Positions 1-8,876 of a stretch of 33,621 nt of DNA are shown in pieces (positions within the stretch are counted from its first letter, which is position 1; the number at the start of each line of letters is the position of its first letter). The DNA is from Actinomycetota bacterium. Lineage in GTDB: Bacteria; Actinomycetota; Actinomycetes; JACCUZ01. Position numbers and translations under genes: made by a program. The stretch spans positions 1-33,621 of the forward strand of contig JAVEDB010000175.1 of NCBI GenBank assembly GCA_030841185.1, written 5' to 3'. The notes under the pieces are model-generated. The model saw only the letters and a program-made list of their open reading frames with translations, had not been told where the DNA came from and did not search any database.

Positions 1-1508
1 AGGCCCTGTCGCAGCTCGCGCAGCAACTCCACCCGGCGCAGCGTGTCGACCTCGGAGTGCAGGTAGCGGACCCGGACGCCGAGCTCGAGCAGGTAGTCGG
101 TGAGGTCCTCGGACATCTTCTTGGTCAGGGTGGTCACCAGGACGCGCTCGTTACGGTCGGCTCGCAGCTTGATCTCGTGGACCAGGTCGTCGATCTGGCC
201 CTTCGTCGGCTTGACGACGACCTCGGGGTCGACCAGACCCGTCGGGCGGATGATCTGCTCGACGACGCCGTTGCCGCGGGACAGCTCATAGGGACCCGGC
301 GTCGCCGACAGGTAGACCGTCTGGCCGATCCGGCCGAGGAACTCCTCCCACTTCAGCGGCCTGTTGTCCATCGCTGAGGGCAGCCGGAAGCCGTGGTCGA
401 CCAGGGTCCTCTTGCGGCTCATGTCGCCTTCGTACATCCCGCCGATCTGCGGCACGGTGACGTGTGACTCGTCGATGACGAGCAGGAAGTCCTCCGGGAA
501 GTAGTCGAGCAGGCAGTGCGGTGCCGTGCCGGGAGCACGGCCGTCGATGTGCCGGGAGTAGTTCTCGATGCCGGAGCAGAAGCCGACCTGGCGCATCATC
601 TCGATGTCGTAGGCCGTGCGCATCCGCAGCCGCTGGGCCTCGAGCAGCTTGCCCTGGCGCTCCATCTCGGCCAGCCGGTCGGCGAGCTCGAGTTCGATGC
701 CGGTGATCGCCTTCTCCATCCGCTCGGGACCGGCGACGTAGTGCGAGGCAGGGAAGACGTAGAGGTGCTCGTCCTCGGTGATCACCTCACCCGTGATCGG
801 GTGCAGCGTCATCAGCCGCTCGATCTCGTCACCGAACATCTCGATGCGGACGGCGAGCTCCTCGTAGACCGGGAAGATCTCGATCGTGTCGCCTCGCACC
901 CGGAACGTGCCACGGGTGAACGCGAGGTCGTTGCGGGTGTATTGCACCTCGACGAACTTGCGGAGCAGCGTGTCGCGGTCGATCGTGTCGCCGACCCGGA
1001 GCCGGACCATACGGTCGACGTACTCCTGCGGCGTGCCCAGGCCGTAGATGCAGGAGACGGAGGCCACCACGATGACGTCGCGGCGGGTCAGCAGCGAGTT
1101 GGTCGCTGAGTGGCGCAGCCGCTCGACCTCGTCGTTGATCGACGAGTCCTTCTCGATGTAGGTGTCCGTCTGCGGGATGTACGCCTCGGGCTGGTAGTAG
1201 TCGTAGTAGGAGACGAAGTACTCGACCGCGTTGTTGGGCAGCAGCTCGCGGAACTCGTTGGCGAGCTGGGCCGCCAGCGTCTTGTTGGGGGCCATCACCA
1301 GCGTCGGTCGCTGGAGGCGCTCCACCAGCCACGCCGTCGTGGCCGACTTGCCAGTGCCAGTGGCGCCGAGCAGGACGACGTCCTGCTCGCCCGCCCGGAT
1401 GCGGCGCTCCAGGTCGTCGATGGCCGTCGGCTGGTCACCCGAGGGCTGGAAGTCGCTCTCCACCCGGAAGGGGGCCACCCGACGCTCGAGATCGGTGGTG
1501 GGTCTCAC
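1..1508 (-). CDS. uvrB: UvrABC system protein B (partial, C-terminus outside window)
   Basis: Minus-strand translation from GTG at 1508: [31 protein letters not shown]...[15 protein letters not shown]...[51 protein letters not shown]; characteristic UvrB helicase sequence. Absent from the ORF track because it runs off the window. Confidence 0.97.
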   Translation of the reverse strand, partial: MRPTTDLERRVAPFRVESDFQPSGDQPTAIDDLERRIRAGEQDVVLLGATGTGKSATTAWLVERLQRPTLVMAPNKTLAAQLANEFRELLPNNAVEYFVSYYDYYQPEAYIPQTDTYIEKDSSINDEVERLRHSATNSLLTRRDVIVVASVSCIYGLGTPQEYVDRMVRLRVGDTIDRDTLLRKFVEVQYTRNDLAFTRGTFRVRGDTIEIFPVYEELAVRIEMFGDEIERLMTLHPITGEVITEDEHLYVFPASHYVAGPERMEKAITGIELELADRLAEMERQGKLLEAQRLRMRTAYDIEMMRQVGFCSGIENYSRHIDGRAPGTAPHCLLDYFPEDFLLVIDESHVTVPQIGGMYEGDMSRKRTLVDHGFRLPSAMDNRPLKWEEFLGRIGQTVYLSATPGPYELSRGNGVVEQIIRPTGLVDPEVVVKPTKGQIDDLVHEIKLRADRNERVLVTTLTKKMSEDLTDYLLELGVRVRYLHSEVDTLRRVELLRELRQG

Positions 1509-1562
1509 GCGGACAACCGTACGTCGGGCCACCGACAAGCCCGAAAGGCCGCGAGGGAGCGG

Positions 1563-2150
1563 CTAGTGTCGCAGCCGGTCCCAGAGCTCCCGGACCTGCT
1601 CCTCCAGCTCCGCCCGGGTGCCGTCGTTGTCGATCACGACGTCGGCGGCGGCCCGCCGCTCCTCCCGGCCCGCCTGGGCCGCGATGCGTGCCCGGGCGTC
1701 CTCCGGCGTCATCCCCCGCAGGCCGACGAGGCGCTGCTCCTGGACCTCGTCCGAGGCGTCGACGACCACCACCACGTCGTACCCGCCCTGCAGGTCGTTC
1801 TCGACGAGGAGCGGGACGACCTGCACGACCACCGCACCCTCCGGGGCCGCCGCGGTGAGCTCCTCACTCCGCCGGCGCACGTAGGGGTGCACGATCGCGT
1901 TCAGGGCCGCCCGCCGGTCCGGGTCGGCGAAGACCAGCCCGGCGAGCCGGGCCCGGTCGAGCGAGCCGTCCCCCGCGAGCACGTCCGGGCCGAACTCCTC
2001 GACCACGCGGGCCAGGCCGGGGCTCCCCGGCGCCACCGCCTCCCGCGCGAGGACGTCCGCATCGACGATCACGGCGCCGTACGACGAGAGCAGCTCGGCG
2101 ACGGCGGACTTGCCCGAGCCGATGCCGCCCGTCAACCCGACGCTGGTCAC
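1563..2150 (-). CDS. coaE: Dephospho-CoA kinase
   Basis: [39 protein letters not shown]...; P-loop GGIGSGKS and DAD motif. The listed ORF (to 2648) is extended upstream; the likely start is GTG at 2150. Confidence 0.95.
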   Translation of the reverse strand: MTSVGLTGGIGSGKSAVAELLSSYGAVIVDADVLAREAVAPGSPGLARVVEEFGPDVLAGDGSLDRARLAGLVFADPDRRAALNAIVHPYVRRRSEELTAAAPEGAVVVQVVPLLVENDLQGGYDVVVVVDASDEVQEQRLVGLRGMTPEDARARIAAQAGREERRAAADVVIDNDGTRAELEEQVRELWDRLRH

Positions 2151-2179
2151 GTCGGCAGTCTGGCGCACCGACCGTCCTG

Positions 2180-3265
2180 TCACGCGTCGGGGAGGCTCGC
2201 AGCGACCAGGTCGAGGAACCGCCGGGCGGCGGGCTCGTCGAGGTCCGCGCGGCGGACTCGGAGCGAGAGGGTCGTGCTCCTCCCGGCGACGCTCACGAGC
2301 CCGACGGCGACACCGGGACGGCCCGCGGCCGGTGGCCAGAAGGTGAGCCGGTCCAGCCCGGTGCCGCTGACCGCCCCGAGGTTGGACAGGAGGAGCGTGG
2401 ATCCCAGCCGGCCGGCGAGGAGTCGCGTGAGCATCCGGGCCGGCCCCGGTGCCCGGACTGCGGGAAAGGTCGGCTCCGGGGCCGCTGCCGCGACGGCGGC
2501 GCGCACCTCGTCGTCGGCCCCCCCGCGCGGCACCCGGACGCGCAAATAGGCAGTGTCCCGGTCGGCCTCCAGCGCCGTGCCCGGACGCCGGGAGGCACCG
2601 ATGGCCAGGACCAGGCGACCCGCCCGGCGACCGTGTTCGCGGTTCCACCGGGTGACGGCTGCCGCGCCGGCTGCTGCGGCTGTGCCCGTGCTGACGCGCA
2701 GCTCCGGGAGCGGCAGGGACACCGCATGGTCCCCGGACTCTCGAGCCTCCCCCGGACCAGCGTCGACAGCCAGCCTGGTCGGAGGAGCGAACAGCGCCTC
2801 ACCGAGGCGGCGGGCGGCGGACCCGAGAAAGCCGTGCGCCGCCTCCCGGTCGCCGATGCCCAGGAAGCCACTCGTGAGTGGGACATCGAGAACCGTCGCC
2901 ATGAGGGCGAGGAGTCCGGCCCCGTCCACTGCACCGTGGTGCCCGGCCACCATCACCCATGCCTGGGACGGGCAGACGACAACCCGGACGAGTGGGTCCG
3001 TGTCGGCGTACGCGTCGTCGAGGAGTGCCGATCGCGATCCCGCTAGGTCGGTGTCCGCCACGGACCCGAAGTCCGGCGATGCCCCGAGCCACGGGCGGGC
3101 GGCGACGAACGAGTCCAGTCGACGCCGGGCTGCCTCGACGTCCGGCACGTCGTCGACCTGCGCCTCCAGGCCGATGCTCCAGGACACCTCAGGGTCCCCG
3201 TAGAGGCCCACCACTCCGCGGGCGGCCGCCACGGCGGCGTCCGCGCGACCGTGCTCGCGGCTCAC
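2180..3265 (-). CDS. Condensation-domain-like / PapA- or WES-DGAT-like acyltransferase family protein
   Basis: HHxxxDG-type motif in [20 protein letters not shown] and a C-terminal [24 protein letters not shown] segment typical of the condensation/acyltransferase superfamily. GTG start at 3265 overlaps the upstream stop codon (GTGA). Confidence 0.65.
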   Translation of the reverse strand: MSREHGRADAAVAAARGVVGLYGDPEVSWSIGLEAQVDDVPDVEAARRRLDSFVAARPWLGASPDFGSVADTDLAGSRSALLDDAYADTDPLVRVVVCPSQAWVMVAGHHGAVDGAGLLALMATVLDVPLTSGFLGIGDREAAHGFLGSAARRLGEALFAPPTRLAVDAGPGEARESGDHAVSLPLPELRVSTGTAAAAGAAAVTRWNREHGRRAGRLVLAIGASRRPGTALEADRDTAYLRVRVPRGGADDEVRAAVAAAAPEPTFPAVRAPGPARMLTRLLAGRLGSTLLLSNLGAVSGTGLDRLTFWPPAAGRPGVAVGLVSVAGRSTTLSLRVRRADLDEPAARRFLDLVAASLPDA

Positions 3266-5124
3266 TCGGGTGCCGGCCAGGGAACGCCGACAGTCACATC
3301 GGTGATGCACACCGCCTGTCCATCCTTGAGACCCGAAACCAGGACCCGATCCATCGCGGCATCCGTCAGGACGGAGAGGTGATGGAGCCCCGGGACGAAC
3401 CGCACCGGAACGCGGTCCCCGCCGACCGACACGACGGCCGGAACCTCCTGCTTGGTGTAGAACCCGATGCTCACCACCCACGGGAACGGTATCGGCGCAG
3501 ACCGGACCGCGTCGTTCAGAGGAATGCTCACGGCCGACGTGAGGGGCCACCCGCATCCCGCCGCCGGGCCGGCCCCCGCAGCGGCCGTGGCCTTGATCTC
3601 GACGCTACGCGGAAGACCGAAGCCATCGAGCTCTCTCAGATCGACGCTCGAGAGCGGGAAGCGTGCGACGCCGGGCAGTTGGTCGACGATGCGTGAGGCC
3701 CGCGCATCCGTGCCGAACAGGGGACTGAGAACGCTGGCGGGCACCGGCCCGTCGTACAGGTCCAGGCCACGGTCGGATCCGATGGCCGATCGGGCGTTCG
3801 CCACGAAGGTCCTTGAATCAGTGTGCCGGAGCACGTCAGCGGTCTGCCGCGTCGTCACCCAGCAACTGTTCAGGTAGACGACCAACAGCGCTGCCACCAC
3901 CACCCACTCCAGCCTGGGTGTCAGCGGCCGGAGCGGCCGGCCAGCCGACGATCGCGTCTCCTGACCGAGGACGGGGAAGAAGGCGAGCCCCACGGCCAGC
4001 GCGGCGACGACCGCCGCGTCAGCTGTGTAGCGGGGGTCACGACCGATGAGAGCGCCGATGAAATCGAGGCGCCCTGACAGCACGACCAGGGCGAGATCGA
4101 GCGCGAGGTAGCCCGCCAGCAGAGCCCAGGCCTGAACCGCCCGACCGCGCCGCGCGACGACGCTCGCGATGATGACGGCAGCGGCCAGCTGCCACGTGAT
4201 CAGCTGAACTGTCTGAGAGGGGACGGGCAGCAACGTCGCGCCCGCGAAGTCCGACCGCCACGGGCCGCCCACCAGGGTGGGTACGAACGTCGAGGCCACC
4301 GCGTTGCGGGTGAAGTCGAGAATCCGGCCCACGTCGAGGCCCCGCGCGGTGGGGCTCGACACGTGGGTCACGTACAGCGCCAGGTAGGCGGCGACGAGGG
4401 CTGCGTGTGCAGCCCAGACCCACCGGCTGGGTTCAACGGTCCGCCGCAACCGGTTCACGAGCGACCCGTCGTGCCAGACGACGACGGTGAATCCGAGCAG
4501 GAAGACCGGGACCAGCAATGACTTCTCGTAGAAGGCGAGTCCGAGGGCCGTCGCGGCCACCCCGAGCAGGCCGTCGGCCGTACGGCGGGAGCGCAGGTGC
4601 CGCAGATGCGCGCGCAGTGCCAGCACGAGAGCTGCCTGGAGCGGAAGCGACTCCCACGCCGCGGCCCACCAGATGAAGGAAAGCAGCGTCGCGGGCGAGA
4701 AGCAGTAGACGGCCAGCGGCAGGAGGATTCGCGGTCGGGGCCCGAAGAGGTCGCGGAGCAGCAGGTAGAGCTGCCAGCTGATGACCGCCTGCGCAGCCAG
4801 GCTGACGATGACGACGACGGGCCAGTTCATCGGAGTCAGCTGGAGCCAGACCCAGACCAGCAGGAAGCGGGCCGGCTCCAGGTGGCCGTGGTAGTCCTGC
4901 AGCAGCATGCCCGGGGTCAGGCCCCGCCGCCACGCGCTGTGCGTGATGACGAAGTCGTCCTGCCACAGGTAGCTGCGCCCGGCCGCCCACCCACGCCAGG
5001 CGATCTGGAGCAGCACGAGACCCGCGGCCACGGTCCCCACCTGTCCAGGACGGCGGGCGCTCCACCAGGTGTGAAGGCGAGGTCGCTCCGCGCTCTCGGC
5101 TGGAACCGTCAGCGGCTCCGTCAC
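3262..5124 (-). CDS. Polytopic membrane protein, GT-C glycosyltransferase-like
   Basis: 620 aa with many hydrophobic segments; early extracytoplasmic acidic motif SYLWQDDFVITHSAWRRG and HLEPARF, resembling GT-C family architecture; GTG start at 5124. Confidence 0.6.
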   Translation of the reverse strand: MTEPLTVPAESAERPRLHTWWSARRPGQVGTVAAGLVLLQIAWRGWAAGRSYLWQDDFVITHSAWRRGLTPGMLLQDYHGHLEPARFLLVWVWLQLTPMNWPVVVIVSLAAQAVISWQLYLLLRDLFGPRPRILLPLAVYCFSPATLLSFIWWAAAWESLPLQAALVLALRAHLRHLRSRRTADGLLGVAATALGLAFYEKSLLVPVFLLGFTVVVWHDGSLVNRLRRTVEPSRWVWAAHAALVAAYLALYVTHVSSPTARGLDVGRILDFTRNAVASTFVPTLVGGPWRSDFAGATLLPVPSQTVQLITWQLAAAVIIASVVARRGRAVQAWALLAGYLALDLALVVLSGRLDFIGALIGRDPRYTADAAVVAALAVGLAFFPVLGQETRSSAGRPLRPLTPRLEWVVVAALLVVYLNSCWVTTRQTADVLRHTDSRTFVANARSAIGSDRGLDLYDGPVPASVLSPLFGTDARASRIVDQLPGVARFPLSSVDLRELDGFGLPRSVEIKATAAAGAGPAAGCGWPLTSAVSIPLNDAVRSAPIPFPWVVSIGFYTKQEVPAVVSVGGDRVPVRFVPGLHHLSVLTDAAMDRVLVSGLKDGQAVCITDVTVGVPWPAPE

Positions 5125-5159
5125 CCAGACATCGCCTCCATGGCGTCAAGAATGGACGG

Positions 5160-5190
5160 GGCCCCGCCCTCCGCGTGGGAGAACGGGGCC
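5160..5190 (-). terminator. Rho-independent-like hairpin downstream of rpsA
   Basis: Minus strand GGCCCCGTTCTCC-CACGC-GGAGGGCGGGGCC: 13-bp stem (two G-U wobbles) with 5-nt loop, about 20 nt after the rpsA stop; no strong U tract. Confidence 0.6.
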
Positions 5191-5211
5191 GTGTCCGGCG
5201 TACGACGGGGG

Positions 5212-6708
5212 TCAGCTCTCGCTGGACCCTCCGGTCAGCTTCTCGCGCAGGGCGGCGAGCGCCTCGTCGGACGCCAGCGTGCCGGCGTCCTCCTCGGGGG
5301 CGTCGGAGGAGTAGGTGGACGCCGCCGGAGCGGCGGCACCGGCCTCGACCTCGGCCTTCTGGGCCTCCTCGACCTGCTTCATGTGCGCCTCGTAACGCTG
5401 GCGCGCCACGGCGTACTGGCGCTCCCACTCGGCCTGCGACTCCTCGTGACCGGGCAGCCAGTCGTTGGTCTCGGGGTCGAAGCCCTCGGGGTAGAGGTAG
5501 TTGCCCTCGGTGTCGTAGGACGCCGCCATGCCGTAGAGCGTCGGGTCGAACGAGGCGTCGCCCGTGCCGCCTTCGCCGGCCGTCGCGGTGCCGCCCTCGT
5601 TGGCCTGCTTGAGGGAGAGGGAGATGCGGCGCCGCTCCAAGTCGATGTCGATGACCTTGACGAAGATGTCGTCGCCGACCTGCACGACCTGCTCCGGGAT
5701 CTCGACGTGGCGCTCGGCCAGCTCCGAGATGTGGACCAGGCCCTCGATGCCCTCGTCGACGCGGACGAACGAGCCGAACGGGACCAGCTTGGTGACCTTG
5801 CCGGGCACGACCTGCCCGATCTGGTGGGTCCGGGCGAACTGCTGCCAGGGGTCTTCCTGGGTGGCCTTGAGCGACAGCGAGACGCGCTCGCGGTCCATGT
5901 CGACGTCGAGCACCTCGACGGTCACCTCCTGGCCCACCTCGACGACCTCGGACGGGTGGTCGATGTGCTTCCAGGACAGCTCGGACACGTGCACGAGGCC
6001 GTCGACGCCGCCGAGGTCGACGAACGCACCGAAGTTGACGATGCTCGAGACCACGCCGGAGCGGACCTGGCCCTTCTGCAGGGTCTGCAGGAAGGTCGAG
6101 CGCACCTCGGACTGGGTCTGCTCGAGCCACGCGCGGCGGGACAGGACGACGTTGTTGCGGTTCTTGTCCAGCTCGATGATCTTGGCCTCGAGCTCCTTGC
6201 CGACGTACGGCTGCAGGTCGCGGACCCGGCGCATCTCCACGAGGGAGGCAGGCAGGAAGCCGCGCAGGCCGATGTCCAGGATCAGGCCACCCTTGACGAC
6301 CTCGATGACGGTGCCGGTGACGATGCCGTCCTCGTCCTTGATCTTCTCGATCGTGCCCCAGGCGCGCTCGTACTGCGCGCGCTTCTTGGACAGGATGAGC
6401 CGGCCTTCCTTGTCCTCCTTCTGGAGAACGAGGGCCTCGATCTGGTCACCGACCTTGACGACCTCGTTGGGGTCGATGTCGTGCTTGATCGACAGCTCCC
6501 GAGAGGGGATGACACCCTCGGTCTTGTAGCCGATGTCGAGCAGGACCTCGTCACGGTCGACCTTGACGATGATGCCCTCGACGATGTCACCGTCGTTGAA
6601 GTACTTGATGGTGTCGTCGATCGCGGCGAGAAAGGCTTCCTCGTCACCGATGTCGTTGACCGCGACCTGCGGTGTCGACACGGCTGGTGCTTCGATGCTT
6701 GCCGTCAT
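5212..6708 (-). CDS. rpsA: 30S ribosomal protein S1
   Basis: 498 aa with four S1 motifs (e.g. GDIVEGIIVKVDRDEVLLDIGYKTEGVIPSREL; GVVSSIVNFGAFVDLGGVDGLVHVSELSWKHIDHPSEVVEVGQEVTVEVLDVD); matches actinobacterial RpsA. Confidence 0.98.
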   Translation of the reverse strand: MTASIEAPAVSTPQVAVNDIGDEEAFLAAIDDTIKYFNDGDIVEGIIVKVDRDEVLLDIGYKTEGVIPSRELSIKHDIDPNEVVKVGDQIEALVLQKEDKEGRLILSKKRAQYERAWGTIEKIKDEDGIVTGTVIEVVKGGLILDIGLRGFLPASLVEMRRVRDLQPYVGKELEAKIIELDKNRNNVVLSRRAWLEQTQSEVRSTFLQTLQKGQVRSGVVSSIVNFGAFVDLGGVDGLVHVSELSWKHIDHPSEVVEVGQEVTVEVLDVDMDRERVSLSLKATQEDPWQQFARTHQIGQVVPGKVTKLVPFGSFVRVDEGIEGLVHISELAERHVEIPEQVVQVGDDIFVKVIDIDLERRRISLSLKQANEGGTATAGEGGTGDASFDPTLYGMAASYDTEGNYLYPEGFDPETNDWLPGHEESQAEWERQYAVARQRYEAHMKQVEEAQKAEVEAGAAAPAASTYSSDAPEEDAGTLASDEALAALREKLTGGSSES

Positions 6709-6875
6709 GTGGTGGATGGCTCCGATGCGGACAGGAAATTGAGGATGTGGCGCGCGGAGGGCCCTTTTCGACGTGCCGGCACACCAGGCCCGTCAGGAGA
6801 TTGGGGGCTAGACGAACGACATCCGAGCGCGAGCCTGCTCCGTCCGAGGACGCGCGGGCCCACAGCGCAGGGTCC

Positions 6876-6905
6876 ATGCTACGCGTGAGCGTGAGGAGGG
6901 GTCAA
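6876..6905 (-). promoter_or_regulatory. Predicted rpsA promoter (-35 TTGACC, 18-bp spacer, -10 TAGCAT)
   Basis: Minus strand TTGACC at 6905-6900 and TAGCAT at 6881-6876; predicts a 5' leader of about 160 nt before the rpsA ATG at 6708. Confidence 0.5.
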
Positions 6906-6906
6906 C

Positions 6907-7743
6907 GTGGACATCTCGGACCCGGCCGACGGGTCAGGCGAGGCCGCCCTCCCGCCGGCGGCGCGCCGTCCGAGCGGGCCGGCCGAGAGCTCCCGGGCGA
7001 GTCGCGCCTGGTGGGACGCCGACGCCGGGCGCTATCTCGACGAGCACGGGTCGTTCCTGGGCGATGCCCGCTTTGTCTGGTCCCCTGAGGGTCTCTCCGA
7101 GGCCGAGGCCGGCCTGCTGGGTGAGGTCTCCGGCCGGCGCGTCCTCGAGGTCGGCTGCGGCGCGGCCCAGTGCGCGCGCTGGCTGGCTGCCCGGGGGGCA
7201 GAGCCCGTCGGGATCGACCTGTCGGGGGCGATGCTGGCGGCGGGCCGCCGGATCGGGCGGGCGACAGACCTCGAGGTGCCGCTTGTCCAGGCGGACGCCC
7301 AGCGGCTGCCGTTCGCGGCCGGCAGCTTCGACCTGGCCTGCTCGGCGTACGGCGCGCTGCCGTTCGTCGCGGACTCCGCGGGGGTCATGACCGAGGTGGC
7401 CCGGGTGCTGCGGCGGGGCGGCCGGTGGGTGTTCTCGGTGACCCACCCGATCCGGTGGGTCTTCCCGGACGACGCGGGCGAGGCCGGGCTGGTGGCGCGG
7501 GACTCCTACTTCGACCGGACGCCCTACGTGGAGCAGGAGCCGGACGGCACCGCGACGTACGTCGAGCACCACCGCACCCTCGGAGACCGGGTCCGCGAGC
7601 TCGGCTCGGCCGGCTTCCGCCTCGTCGACCTCGTCGAGCCGGAGTGGCCGGAGGAGCACACCCGGGCGTGGGGCCAGTGGAGTCCGCTGCGCGGCCGGAT
7701 CATCCCCGGAACGGCGATCTTCGTCTGTGAGCTCGACGGCTAG
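6907..7743 (+). CDS. Class I SAM-dependent methyltransferase
   Basis: GRRVLEVGCGAAQCARWLAARGAEPVGIDLSGAML...; motif I VLEVGCG; SD-like GAGGAGGGG before GTG start. Confidence 0.85.
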   Translation: MDISDPADGSGEAALPPAARRPSGPAESSRASRAWWDADAGRYLDEHGSFLGDARFVWSPEGLSEAEAGLLGEVSGRRVLEVGCGAAQCARWLAARGAEPVGIDLSGAMLAAGRRIGRATDLEVPLVQADAQRLPFAAGSFDLACSAYGALPFVADSAGVMTEVARVLRRGGRWVFSVTHPIRWVFPDDAGEAGLVARDSYFDRTPYVEQEPDGTATYVEHHRTLGDRVRELGSAGFRLVDLVEPEWPEEHTRAWGQWSPLRGRIIPGTAIFVCELDG

Positions 7744-7763
7744 CCGACACAACGAGAAAATCG

Positions 7764-8807
7764 TCAGTAGGGGCGAGCGGCGGCGGCGCGAGCGGGGCTC
7801 AGCCGTGCCTGCTCGGCCTTCGGAAAAGCAATGGTCGCCGGGTCGCCGTCGGAGGTGTACCGCAGGGACGGAGTGGCGGCGAGGCGGTCCAGCGTGAGGG
7901 AGGACGCGAACCGCGCATCCTGACCCGTCCGGCCCTGCGACCGGAGCCGGGGCACACCGGTCGGGTCGAACAGCCGTGAGTACGGCGAGGGTGCCGGCCC
8001 GGCGCCCACCAGGAAGGCGGCAACATTCCGGTACGCCGTGCCGCCGGCCTCCCCCGCCATCATCAGCCGGTGGTCCTTCGGACGCATCCCCAACGGGAGC
8101 GCCATCGTGTCGACCGTCACGCCGGGGACCGCCCGGGTGATCATCGCGGCATCGGCCGCCAGCTGATTGCGCACCTGCGCCGCCGGCAGGTTCCGCAGCG
8201 GGACGTGGTCGATCGTGTGGTTCCCGATCTCGTACCCGTGGTCGTGCAGCCAGCCCAGCGAGCGGCGGCCGCCGGGCTCCGCGAACGGGTCACGGTTCAC
8301 GTAGAAGGTGGCCGTGGCGGTGAAGCCGGGGTGGGCGACCGCCACCTCCTGGAGGATGGCCACGGCGGTGCCGGCCACCGGCTGGTCGGCAGAGTCCAGC
8401 GTGAGCTGGGACCGGGTGGAGTCGTCGAAGGTGAGTACGACGGGGTGCTTGCCCGCCGGGATGTCCATCCGGCCCGTTGCGTAGGCGGCAGCCGTGACCG
8501 GCACGTAGCCCTCGGTCGCCAGCCGGTTCAGCTCGGCCCGGAACTGCGCCGGCGTGATGTCGTAGACATCTCGGGGGTGTGGCTTGAGCTGGTGGTACAT
8601 GAGCACCGGGACCACGCCGAGCTCGTTGGCCCCGACGGCCGCGGGGTCGGGGATCGCCGACGCGGAGGATGACGGCGAGACCGACGACTGGGCTGAACCG
8701 ATCGGAGCGCTGGGGGTTACCGGAGCCGCGGCGGGCTGCTGGCCCGCGCAGCCGGCGAGGAACACGGCGCCCAGCAGGACGAGGGCGAGGGGTGGGCGTC
8801 GAGGCAT
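7764..8807 (-). CDS. Polysaccharide deacetylase (NodB-type) lipoprotein
   Basis: MPRRPPLALVLLGAVFLAGCAGQ lipobox (LAGC); VPVLMYHQLKP; HPVVLTFDDS (NodB motif 1) and IGNHTIDH (motif 2). Listed ORF extends upstream; start placed at ATG 8807. Confidence 0.87.
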   Translation of the reverse strand: MPRRPPLALVLLGAVFLAGCAGQQPAAAPVTPSAPIGSAQSSVSPSSSASAIPDPAAVGANELGVVPVLMYHQLKPHPRDVYDITPAQFRAELNRLATEGYVPVTAAAYATGRMDIPAGKHPVVLTFDDSTRSQLTLDSADQPVAGTAVAILQEVAVAHPGFTATATFYVNRDPFAEPGGRRSLGWLHDHGYEIGNHTIDHVPLRNLPAAQVRNQLAADAAMITRAVPGVTVDTMALPLGMRPKDHRLMMAGEAGGTAYRNVAAFLVGAGPAPSPYSRLFDPTGVPRLRSQGRTGQDARFASSLTLDRLAATPSLRYTSDGDPATIAFPKAEQARLSPARAAAARPY

Positions 8808-8870
8808 CACCAGCGACGCTACTGCCGGCGACACGACCCTTTGGTCGCGAAACGCCGGTGCCGAGACACC

Positions 8871-8876
8871 TAGCAT
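8871..8876 (+). promoter_or_regulatory. Predicted -10 element (TAGCAT) for a leaderless transcript of the DUF4015 gene
   Basis: TAGCAT followed by 7 nt and an in-frame GTG at 8884. Confidence 0.4.

Noticed and set aside
2151-2648. N-terminal extension of coaE ORF as a fused domain
   Set aside because: R/P-rich shadow of the condensation-like gene in another frame; CoaE starts cleanly at VTSVGLTGG.
4433-6130. 565-aa minus-strand ORF overlapping rpsA in another frame
   Set aside because: Out-of-frame translation of rpsA and the neighbouring gene; R/G/P-rich with no motif.
4597-6888. 763-aa plus-strand ORF opposite rpsA and the GT-C-like gene
   Set aside because: Antisense shadow of GC-rich codon usage; composition (repetitive D/L/V runs) is non-protein-like and rpsA on the other strand is certain.
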